From NCBI GenBank assembly GCA_900772035.1, contig CAAGQE010000313.1, positions 1 to 7,139 on the forward strand: a stretch of DNA of 7,139 bases. Direction: 5' to 3'. Positions 1 through 5,423 of the stretch are shown piece after piece. Under the pieces are notes generated by a model. The model did no database searches. It was given only the letters and a program-made list of their open reading frames with translations, and was not told the DNA's origin. Each line of letters opens with the position of its first letter. The stretch's first letter is position 1. A program made the translations under genes and the position numbers. The stretch comes from Candidatus Gastranaerophilales bacterium (GTDB lineage: Bacteria; Cyanobacteriota; Vampirovibrionia; Gastranaerophilales; Gastranaerophilaceae).

Positions 1-731
1 CCAGAGGATGCAATTCCTTCAAAAATCCTGTAATCAACCCCGTGCTGCATTTTTGTTTGCGGAACGACGGTAATTACGCTTGATGAGAAAACTCTCGCTC
101 TGTCTTTTTCCTTTGAACATTCCCCTTTGTAAGATGCTTTGTACAATTCGAGCAGATGAACATCGTCATATTCTGCCCAAAGTTCGTTTTCTAAACTGTT
201 AATGTAGTCAAACTCGTCGGCATAGATAGAAATTTTGCCGAAATGAATAATTAAATCAATAATTGTCTTTAAAACGTTGATATTATCGGGGTTTGACATA
301 ACGGTTACTGTGTTTCGATATCCTTGAAAAACAGTCTTGTATTTTTTGCAGCTTACTCCGACGGGCAAATAGTGCGCGTTCGGCAAAATAGCCAGATTGT
401 CTTTGTCTGCGGTAAATACAATCGACTCGAAATTGTTCAGCAATTCGATATTTGCCTTTTCTCGTTTTTCATCGAGTTTGGTTAAAAAATTGAAAATAAA
501 CTTGCAATTGGGGTTAATTTGTTTCAACTCTTGCAAAAGCCCCTCTTTGAGTTCTGTAAAATCAAAGCACATAACGTAATCGGGGGCAAAAGATTTTATA
601 TAATCATTATCAAGTTCAGAGGAGAATGCTTTTTCCGTAAAAAATCCCGCAAGTCTGAATCCTTTTGCATAACTGTTTGCGCAAAGGGAATAGGGTGCTT
701 TATCGGGTTTTATAATAAAAAATTTTTGCAT
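1..731 (-). CDS. CgeB-like glycosyltransferase family protein, partial (C-terminus beyond window)
   Basis: Reading the minus strand from the ATG at 731-729 gives 243 uninterrupted codons to the window edge, so the N-terminal part of a longer protein is present and the stop lies outside. The start is supported by an AGAGGA-type ribosome site 3-4 nt upstream. The protein has no signal peptide or membrane segment. The first ~100 residues alternate hydrophobic strands and polar helices, as in a Rossmann-like domain (for example PDYVMCFDF and CKFIFNFLTK). The last residues, VDYRIFEGIASSG, resemble the conserved 'R-x-FE-x-x-A-C/S-G-G' sugar-nucleotide-binding segment of CgeB/DUF3880-type GT-B glycosyltransferases, preceded by a VITVVPQT strand like their 'NI-x-P' segment. 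Substrate cannot be read from this. It lies directly downstream of the rpsP terminator and is likely transcribed by read-through or from an unseen promoter. The family call is from motif resemblance only; the reading frame itself is very secure. Confidence 0.7.
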   Translation of the reverse strand, partial: MQKFFIIKPDKAPYSLCANSYAKGFRLAGFFTEKAFSSELDNDYIKSFAPDYVMCFDFTELKEGLLQELKQINPNCKFIFNFLTKLDEKREKANIELLNNFESIVFTADKDNLAILPNAHYLPVGVSCKKYKTVFQGYRNTVTVMSNPDNINVLKTIIDLIIHFGKISIYADEFDYINSLENELWAEYDDVHLLELYKASYKGECSKEKDRARVFSSSVITVVPQTKMQHGVDYRIFEGIASS

Positions 732-746
732 AAATCCTCTTGATAT

Positions 747-775
747 AAAAAATGCCGCTTTGTTAAAAGCGGCAT
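747..775 (-). terminator. Rho-independent terminator of rpsP
   Basis: A perfect 10-bp stem (752-761 with 766-775, arm ATGCCGCTTT) closes a 4-nt loop (762-765). Read on the minus strand it is followed by a run of T (751-747, plus the last stem T). It begins 19 nt past the rpsP stop codon. The GC-rich stem, tight loop and T-run are textbook. Only 15 nt separate it from the start codon of the next minus-strand gene, so that gene must depend on read-through or on a promoter inside the rpsP 3' end. On the plus strand no gene arrives from the left that would need it. Confidence 0.85.
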
Positions 776-794
776 ATAAAGTTTAAACCGAAAA

Positions 795-1166
795 CTATTC
801 TGCAGCTGCTTCTTCAGCGGGTGCTGCTGCGGCTTCAGCTTCTGCTGCTGCCTTTGCTTCTGCTTCAGCTTGAGCTTTTGCTTGTGCCTTTTTCGATAAT
901 TTTTCTTTTGTTGACGGTTTGTAGTTCAAAGTACCGTCTTCGTTAGCATTGTTGATAAGATATTTAACTGTTTCAGTCGGTTGTGCACCTTTTGAAATCC
1001 AATCAAGTGCTGCTTGTTTATCGAGTTTCATTTCTTTTGTTTTCGGGTTGTAGTGACCCAATTGTTGAATAGGAGCGCCTTCACGTTTTGTTGTAGCGTT
1101 AATTACAACGATTCTGTATAAAGGGTTCTTTTTTGCGCCTAATCTTTTGAGTTTAATTTTAACCAT
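795..1166 (-). CDS. rpsP: 30S ribosomal protein S16, with extended Ala/Glu/Lys tail
   Basis: A 123-residue protein that is a structural component of the small ribosomal subunit, binding 16S rRNA during early assembly. Residues 1-83 match S16 throughout: MVKIKLKRLGAKKNPLYRIV at the N-terminus, then RREGA-like 'KREGAPIQQLGHYNP', and the 'DWISKGAQPTETVKYL' segment. Residues from about 84 to 123 form a tail made almost only of Ala, Glu, Lys and Gln, probably helical and not part of the core fold; the usual bacterial S16 is about 80-90 residues. The ATG at 1166-1164 is preceded by AAGGAG (minus strand, 1182-1177) at 10 nt spacing. It appears monocistronic: a structured leader lies upstream and a terminator downstream. 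The frequent rpsP partners rimM, trmD and rplS are not beside it here. Confidence 0.97.
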   Translation of the reverse strand: MVKIKLKRLGAKKNPLYRIVVINATTKREGAPIQQLGHYNPKTKEMKLDKQAALDWISKGAQPTETVKYLINNANEDGTLNYKPSTKEKLSKKAQAKAQAEAEAKAAAEAEAAAAPAEEAAAE

Positions 1167-1191
1167 TTGGTTATTTCTCCTTGTTTTACTG

Positions 1192-1311
1192 TTACGTCAC
1201 GAAGTCGTGATACTTGACCATCACGGACTTCAAAGCAAACTTTTGAGGTTTGCATGCCGCGAGCAAAAAGTTTTTGAGGAAAACTTTCCGCCAGTACCTT
1301 GATTTAAGCAT
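1192..1311 (-). other. Possible 39-codon leader ORF upstream of rpsP (doubtful)
   Basis: The minus strand has an ATG at 1311-1309 followed by 38 sense codons and TAA at 1194-1192, ending 25 nt before the rpsP start. The predicted product is very basic (Lys/Arg-rich, starting MLKSRYWRKVFLKN and ending MVKYHDFVT). Against it: no Shine-Dalgarno lies upstream of the ATG (the preceding bases are pyrimidine-rich), and the same bases form the tandem hairpins of the leader, which explain the sequence at least as well. It could be a leader peptide whose translation controls those hairpins, or simply a chance open frame in a structured RNA. Confidence 0.2.
1195..1291 (-). promoter_or_regulatory. Structured 5' leader of rpsP: tandem inverted repeats
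   Basis: Three inverted repeats lie in a block that is roughly 45% G+C by my count, against about 20% in the adjoining 1301-1419. (a) GAAGTCGTGAT (1201-1211) pairs with ATCAC-G-GACTTC (1220-1231), 11 bp with one bulged G and an 8-nt loop. (b) GCAAAC (1235-1240) pairs with GTTTGC (1248-1253), 7-nt loop. (c) AAAGTTTT (1267-1274) pairs with AAAACTTT (1280-1287), 5-nt loop. Repeat (a) competes with a second, overlapping hairpin, TCACG (1197-1201) with CGTGA (1206-1210). Loops of (b) and (c) share TTTTGAGG on the plus strand, CCTCAAAA on the minus strand. The position directly before the rpsP ribosome site suggests a translational or transcriptional control leader, but a dispersed intergenic repeat or a small RNA on either strand is possible. 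No segment is an obvious antisense to the rpsP ribosome site. Confidence 0.5.
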
Positions 1312-1328
1312 AAGAAAAAGTCAAAATC

Positions 1329-1355
1329 AATATAAAAGATTATCAAAATTGTCAC
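1329..1355 (-). promoter_or_regulatory. Candidate rpsP promoter
   Basis: On the minus strand GTGACA (1355-1350) lies 15 nt before TATATT (1334-1329), each one mismatch from the sigma-70 consensus; the spacing is short. Initiation here would give a leader of roughly 155 nt that contains all the hairpins described above. The region is so AT-rich that -10-like hexamers are cheap, hence the low score. Confidence 0.28.
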
Positions 1356-1378
1356 GTATATTTACATAATATTAATAT
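1349..1378 (+). promoter_or_regulatory. Candidate promoter of the kdsC-TPR-lysC unit
   Basis: TTGTCA (1349-1354) is followed after 18 nt by TAATAT (1373-1378), giving a start about 35 nt before the first gene. The -35 element overlaps the candidate -35 of the divergent rpsP promoter. A second -10-like TATTAT sits at 1393-1398 but lacks a -35 partner. The surrounding sequence is about 20% G+C, so the exact choice is weakly supported. Confidence 0.3.
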
Positions 1379-1419
1379 ATAAAAGTTCATGTTATTATAT
1401 TTTTACAGAAGGGACTGTT

Positions 1420-1938
1420 ATGATAATTCGGGAAAATACAGAAAAAATCAAAATGATAATATCTGATTTTGACGGTATTTTTACTGACGGAACGGGAATT
1501 GTCGACTGCGACGGAAATGTTTCAAAAAGAATACATTTTCACGATGTTATCGGAATTGCGCTTGCAATAAAGGCAGGCTACAAAGTCGTAATAATGACGG
1601 GTGAGGCAGCGGGTGCAGTTAAATATTTGGACAAAAAATTCCCGGAATTAACGGTTTTTCAGGATATAAAAGACAAACTTCCGCTAGTTATGCAAATTGC
1701 GCAAGAAAATAATATTTCTAAAGAAGAATTATTATACATTGGAGACGACGTAAACGACTATTTCCCCTTAAATTATGCGGGTATAAAAGTTACCGTTCCG
1801 AACGCAAGTCAAACCGTAAAAGAAATAAAATATATTCACATAACGGAGAAAAAAGGCGGAGAAGGCGTATTTCGCGAGGTAGCAGATGCGCTTATCGGTT
1901 CAAAGTTAGGAAAATTGCTGGTTGCAGGAGAAAAATAG
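1420..1938 (+). CDS. kdsC: KdsC-type HAD phosphatase (3-deoxy-D-manno-octulosonate 8-phosphate phosphatase-like)
   Basis: A 172-residue cytoplasmic phosphatase of the HAD superfamily, C0 (capless) KdsC type, usual family length. Motif I is DFDGIFTDG (nucleophile Asp16, acid/base Asp18), motif II is the Thr60 in MTGE, the motif III lysine is probably Lys86 in DIKDK, and motif IV is GDDVND (Asp109, Asp110) for magnesium. The C-terminal GGEGVFREVADAL matches the family's GGRGAVRE tail. KdsC releases phosphate from Kdo-8-phosphate, for the Kdo of lipopolysaccharide. Three family positions differ here: FHDVIGI instead of F-x-x-DG-x-GI, TGE instead of TGR, and GGE instead of GGR, so a different sugar-acid phosphate is possible. 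The ATG is preceded by AAGGG (1409-1413) at 6 nt. The stop codon abuts the next ATG, indicating an operon. The HAD/KdsC family call is secure; the exact substrate is not. Confidence 0.87.
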   Translation: MIIRENTEKIKMIISDFDGIFTDGTGIVDCDGNVSKRIHFHDVIGIALAIKAGYKVVIMTGEAAGAVKYLDKKFPELTVFQDIKDKLPLVMQIAQENNISKEELLYIGDDVNDYFPLNYAGIKVTVPNASQTVKEIKYIHITEKKGGEGVFREVADALIGSKLGKLLVAGEK

Positions 1939-3651
1939 ATGGCAAATTTTTTCAAATCTTTATTTGGTCATATCAAGAAAATCGAACATTTGTTAAATGA
2001 ATATTTGAACAGAAGCGAAGGCTCTGCTCAACTTCCGTATTTGGCGTACGTTAACTGGGGAATCAGTCTTTCGCAAGCCGAAAATTTGGACGAAGCGCTT
2101 GAAAAACTCGAAACGTCAGCACAGATGAACCCAAATTCTCCTGTTGTACAGTTAAACCTCGGTCAGGTTTATATGAAAAAAGGTTTGTATGAAGAGGCAA
2201 TTCGCAGATTTAAAAAAACAATAAGACTTGATAATACTAACGGTTTTGCCTATTCTCTTGTCGCAGCCTGCCTGATTATGCAGGATGAATTTAAAGATGC
2301 GGAAACTTTTTATAAAAAAGCGATTTCTATTTCGCCCAACAATCCCGAAATTCTTGTAAATTACGCAACTGCACTTGCAAGAAGAGGAAAGAGATTTAAG
2401 GCACTTGATATTTACAGAGAAGCCCTCAAAATCAGTCCGACGAATTTTGATGCTTTGCATTGTTCGGGTGTTCTTCTTTGTGAATTGGGCAAATACGAAG
2501 AAGCGCTGGAGCAACTCCTTGCGGCAGATGCGGTAACTCCGAATTGTGCCGAAACGCTTTTGTATCTTTCTATTTGCAAATACTATCTTGAAGATTACGA
2601 AAAATCCTATGAATACGTAAATAAATCTTTGGAAATAAAATCGGATTCTCCCGATGCAAAAATGATTCAAGGCGCTTGCCTTGCAAAATTGGGCAAAGAG
2701 GCTGAGTGCCTGTCTTGTTTTAGTGCAAATGCAAAAGAAAGTGAAGGTCATCCGAGATATTTCACATTTTGGGCTATTGCACTTCAGACTTTCGGAAGAT
2801 ATGCTGAGGCAAAAGAAAAATTCTTGCAAGCCTTTGAACTCAACAGAGATGATGAATACAACCTTTATTTCTTTGCAGAAAACTACTTGAAAGAAGGAAA
2901 TTCGACACCTGCATTACAATTGTTCCAAAAAATCGTTGAAATAAACCCGAGAAATGCCGCTGCTTATGAAAAAATAGGCAACATTATGTACCAAAAAGCA
3001 AAATACAAGGATGCGATTGATGCATATATGAATGCGATAAAGGTTTCGAGAAAGCACAATCATTTGTATTGCGATATTGCAAAGTGCTACTATGATGCGG
3101 GCGATTTGAAAAACAGCGAAAACTATTATGTAAAAGCGATTGATTATAATCCCGATTTGATTGATGCCTATATCGGTTATGCAAACTTGATGATGCAAAT
3201 CGGAAACAATAAAGAAGCCTTGAGAAAGATAAGAACCGCGCACAAAAAAGCGCCCGAGTCTTTTGACGTTTATGTCGTATATTCAAGAGCCTTAATCAAA
3301 ATGGAAATGTACAAGGACGCTATCGAAAAACTCGATAAAATTATAGAAATGGAACCCGAGTATTACGACGCGGTATTTACGAAAGCAGAAGTTTTGAATG
3401 AACTTAACAAGCCGCAAGAGGCAATCGGCTTGTTGCAAATGTTGCCCGAAGAACTTCACGATACGAGAGATTTCTTATCCATAAGTATGACTTCTTACAA
3501 CAACCTTGCACAACTTTCGCCTTCGCATTACAATATAAGCAAAGCAATTGAATATTGCGACCGTTTGACGGATAAATATTCTTCGGAATACAAGTTAAGC
3601 GACGTAAGACACAGGCTTGAAGAAACATTAAAAACAATTAAAGGTGAATAA
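1939..3651 (+). CDS. Tetratricopeptide repeat (TPR) protein
   Basis: A 570-residue protein composed almost wholly of TPR units, helix-turn-helix repeats that form a superhelical scaffold for protein binding. Repeats run from about residue 34 to about 505, some 13-14 units. The phase is visible from the inter-repeat Pro at residues 65, 133, 167, 201, 337, 405, 439 and 473, all separated by multiples of 34 with no insertion. Typical units read like 'LGQVYMKKGLYEEAIRRFKK' (residues 74-93). There is no signal peptide or membrane helix and no recognisable enzymatic domain; the N-terminal 33 residues and the last ~65 are helical caps. AGGAG (1926-1930) lies 8 nt before the ATG, inside the end of kdsC, and the ATG follows the kdsC stop directly, so translation is probably coupled. 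The partner is unknown. Close packing with kdsC and lysC shows co-expression, not necessarily shared function. Confidence 0.95.
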   Translation: MANFFKSLFGHIKKIEHLLNEYLNRSEGSAQLPYLAYVNWGISLSQAENLDEALEKLETSAQMNPNSPVVQLNLGQVYMKKGLYEEAIRRFKKTIRLDNTNGFAYSLVAACLIMQDEFKDAETFYKKAISISPNNPEILVNYATALARRGKRFKALDIYREALKISPTNFDALHCSGVLLCELGKYEEALEQLLAADAVTPNCAETLLYLSICKYYLEDYEKSYEYVNKSLEIKSDSPDAKMIQGACLAKLGKEAECLSCFSANAKESEGHPRYFTFWAIALQTFGRYAEAKEKFLQAFELNRDDEYNLYFFAENYLKEGNSTPALQLFQKIVEINPRNAAAYEKIGNIMYQKAKYKDAIDAYMNAIKVSRKHNHLYCDIAKCYYDAGDLKNSENYYVKAIDYNPDLIDAYIGYANLMMQIGNNKEALRKIRTAHKKAPESFDVYVVYSRALIKMEMYKDAIEKLDKIIEMEPEYYDAVFTKAEVLNELNKPQEAIGLLQMLPEELHDTRDFLSISMTSYNNLAQLSPSHYNISKAIEYCDRLTDKYSSEYKLSDVRHRLEETLKTIKGE

Positions 3652-3652
3652 A

Positions 3653-4921
3653 GTGGGAATTATAGTACAAAAATTCGGCGGAACATCGGTTGCCGACCCT
3701 CAAAAAATCCACAACGTTGCAAGAGCTGCACTTCGTGAACAACAAAACGGAAACCAAGTTGTAGTTGTTGTATCTGCAATGGGTCACACGACAGATTACC
3801 TTGTAAGCCTTGCAAAAGAAGTTACGGAAACTCCTTCGCCCAGAGAAATGGATATGCTCCTTTCGACAGGGGAACAAGTTTCAATCGCCCTTCTTTCAAT
3901 GGCTATTCAGGCAGAAGGCGGAAAAGCAATCAGTTTGAACGCATCACAAGTCGGAATTATCACGGAATCTGTTCACGGAATGGCAAGAATTCTTGATGTT
4001 AAAACCGAAAAAATAACAAAGAACCTTGAAAAAGGAAGAATTGTTGTAATTGCAGGATTTCAGGGTATAACACCCGATTTTGAAATTACGACATTGGGCA
4101 GAGGCGGCAGCGATACATCAGCCGTTGCAATTGCCGCTGCATTAAAAGCAGACAGATGTGATATTTACACAGATGTTGACGGCGTTTACACAGCCGACCC
4201 GAGAATTGTTCCGACAGTTCAAAAATTGGAACAAATCTCATACGAAGAGATGCTTGAACTCGCAAGAGTCGGTGCAAATGTTTTGCACCCTCGCTCGGTT
4301 GAAACTGCAAAACAATGCAATGTTTTGATGAGAGTCAGAAGTTCATTCAATCTTGAAGACCTTGGAACATTAATTTTAGGAGTCGATGACATGGAAATAT
4401 ACAAACCGGTTGCGGGCACGGCAGCAGACGCATCACAAGTCAGAATCGTTTTGACACACGTTATGGACAGCCCAGGATACGCTGCAAAACTTTTCGGTAC
4501 ACTTGCAAAAAATAACATCAGCGTTGATATGATTATTCAATCATTTGCAAGAAATACAGGTACTAACGACATCGCATTTACCGTTGATAAAGACGATAAA
4601 GACCAAGCGCTTAAACTCTGCGAAGCATTAAGAGACGAACTTAAAACAGGCGAAATTTACGTTGATGAAGACATCGCGAAAGTTTCAATCGTCGGCGCAG
4701 GTATGGTTGACCGTCCGGGTATTGCGGCTGCAATGTTCCGTTCATTAGCAGATGTCGGAATTAACATCAAAATGATTTCTACATCAGAAATCAAAATCAG
4801 CTGCCTTGTTGAAAAAGGTAACGAAAAACTCGCTATTAAAACACTCTGTGAAGAATTCCATTTGGACAGCGATGAAGAAGCCGTTGTCAACGGAACACTT
4901 CCTCCCGGAGAAACAAAATAG
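3653..4921 (+). CDS. lysC: Aspartate kinase (aspartokinase), monofunctional, two ACT domains
   Basis: Phosphorylates L-aspartate to 4-phospho-L-aspartate, the first step towards lysine, threonine and methionine. The 422 residues comprise an amino-acid kinase domain (KFGGTSV at 7-13, STGE at 71-74, GRGGSDTSA at 149-157, TDVDGVYTADPRIV at 173-186) and two ACT domains (about 263-330 and 343-410, with the signatures MDSPGYAAKLF and MVDRPGIAAAMF) that should bind the feedback amino acid. I chose the GTG at 3653: AAGGTG (3641-3646) sits 6 nt upstream, and the protein then begins MGIIVQKFGGTSV like its relatives. A GTG three codons earlier (3644) has no suitable ribosome site. The gap to the TPR stop is 1 nt, so coupling is likely. 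An internal in-frame start (4391) could also make a separate ACT-only subunit. Length is ordinary for the alpha subunit of monofunctional aspartokinases. Confidence 0.96.
   Translation: MGIIVQKFGGTSVADPQKIHNVARAALREQQNGNQVVVVVSAMGHTTDYLVSLAKEVTETPSPREMDMLLSTGEQVSIALLSMAIQAEGGKAISLNASQVGIITESVHGMARILDVKTEKITKNLEKGRIVVIAGFQGITPDFEITTLGRGGSDTSAVAIAAALKADRCDIYTDVDGVYTADPRIVPTVQKLEQISYEEMLELARVGANVLHPRSVETAKQCNVLMRVRSSFNLEDLGTLILGVDDMEIYKPVAGTAADASQVRIVLTHVMDSPGYAAKLFGTLAKNNISVDMIIQSFARNTGTNDIAFTVDKDDKDQALKLCEALRDELKTGEIYVDEDIAKVSIVGAGMVDRPGIAAAMFRSLADVGINIKMISTSEIKISCLVEKGNEKLAIKTLCEEFHLDSDEEAVVNGTLPPGETK
4378..4393 (+). promoter_or_regulatory. Internal Shine-Dalgarno and ATG within lysC (putative beta-subunit start)
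   Basis: AGGAG at 4378-4382 lies 8 nt before an ATG at 4391-4393 that is in the lysC reading frame (codon 247 of 422). Initiation here would yield a 176-residue protein, ending at 4921, with only the two ACT domains. In Bacillus subtilis aspartokinase II and Corynebacterium glutamicum LysC, a beta subunit of similar size is made from an internal in-frame start at the corresponding linker between kinase and ACT parts, and forms alpha2beta2 enzymes. An out-of-frame ATG at 4386 lies too close to the ribosome site to compete well. Confidence 0.5.
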
Positions 4922-4942
4922 TTTAAAAGGAATAAGTTAAAC

Positions 4943-4976
4943 AAAAAAATGAGCGACTTTAAAATCGCTCATTTTT
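4943..4976 (+). terminator. Bidirectional rho-independent terminator between convergent units
   Basis: AAAAATGAGCGA (4945-4956) pairs with TCGCTCATTTTT (4965-4976) around an 8-nt loop. The GC-containing core GAGCGA/TCGCTC is flanked by an A-run on one side (4943-4949) and a T-run on the other (4972-4976). A U-tract therefore follows the hairpin in either direction. It ends the lysC unit from the left and the hom-thrC unit from the right; the coding ends are 23 and 19 nt away. Confidence 0.85.
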
Positions 4977-4995
4977 GTTATGTGTGAAGAATTTC

Positions 4996-5406
4996 TTATT
5001 CGTCCTCGTCTGCGGTGTTGATTTGAACGACCTGACCGTCAATTTCGTAGTAGAAACTAAACTCATCGGGGTCGTAGGCGAATTTCAAATAGTCGTTGAC
5101 TTCAACAATAGCGCCCAGTTCGTCGAGACGAAGCGTGACGTTTTCGTTGGGTTCCGAGTATTTCATGTTTACAAGACCCAAACTTGCGGAATCAACAGAA
5201 AATTCTTTGCCTGAATAAATATCTCTGTAAACACCGTCTCCGTACATTGTCGGAGCAATTGCAAACTCATCGTATGCGTTAAAACTTCCGGGATCTTCGC
5301 AAACCCAATCCCAGTAGGGATGCTTTTTCAAAGCGTAGCAAGGGTCTCCGATAAAATAGATACCCGGTTTGTATGTTTTTGAGTATTCTTCATTAATTTC
5401 TGTCAT
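4996..5406 (-). CDS. Uncharacterised acidic protein with a GDPCYAL motif
   Basis: A 136-residue, acidic, presumably cytoplasmic protein; no signal peptide or membrane segment. I cannot name its function. Visible features: an aromatic and glycine/aspartate-rich N-terminal half with YFIGDPCYAL (about residues 17-26) and HPYWDWVCEDPG, then YGDGVYRD followed by EFSVDSASLGLV, and a C-terminal half rich in beta-like segments (VTLRLDELGAIVEV, FSFYYEIDGQVVQI) ending in an acidic tail. The GDPCY then DG-x-Y then V-D-S-x-x-x-G-x-V order recalls an uncharacterised small-protein family seen in bacteria and phages, though I cannot verify membership. AAGGAA (minus strand, 5419-5414) is 7 nt before the ATG at 5406-5404; a GTG directly before it would be only 4 nt away, so the ATG is preferred. 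It follows thrC by 17 nt and shares its terminator, so it is the last gene of the operon. Confidence 0.85.
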   Translation of the reverse strand: MTEINEEYSKTYKPGIYFIGDPCYALKKHPYWDWVCEDPGSFNAYDEFAIAPTMYGDGVYRDIYSGKEFSVDSASLGLVNMKYSEPNENVTLRLDELGAIVEVNDYLKFAYDPDEFSFYYEIDGQVVQINTADEDE

Positions 5407-5423
5407 CACGAAATTCCTTTATA

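Noticed and set aside
397..743. Two short overlapping plus-strand open frames
   Set aside because: Both are antisense to the 243-codon glycosyltransferase-like frame, which has a coherent protein and a ribosome site.
1167..1419. A tRNA, known riboswitch or CRISPR array in the large intergenic gap
   Set aside because: No cloverleaf, no conserved riboswitch core that I recognise, and the two similar hairpins are not regularly spaced identical repeats.
2152..2829. 225-codon open frame on the minus strand
   Set aside because: It lies wholly inside the TPR gene in antisense. Its Phe/Cys/Ser/Ile-rich product has no domain character and no ribosome site was evident.
3644..3652. Upstream GTG as the lysC start, overlapping the TPR stop
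   Set aside because: No ribosome site at a workable distance, and the AAGGTG that includes it serves the GTG at 3653, which gives the family-typical N-terminus.
4975..5214. 79-codon plus-strand frame after lysC
   Set aside because: It begins just past the terminator, lacks a ribosome site, and is antisense to the GDPCYAL gene.
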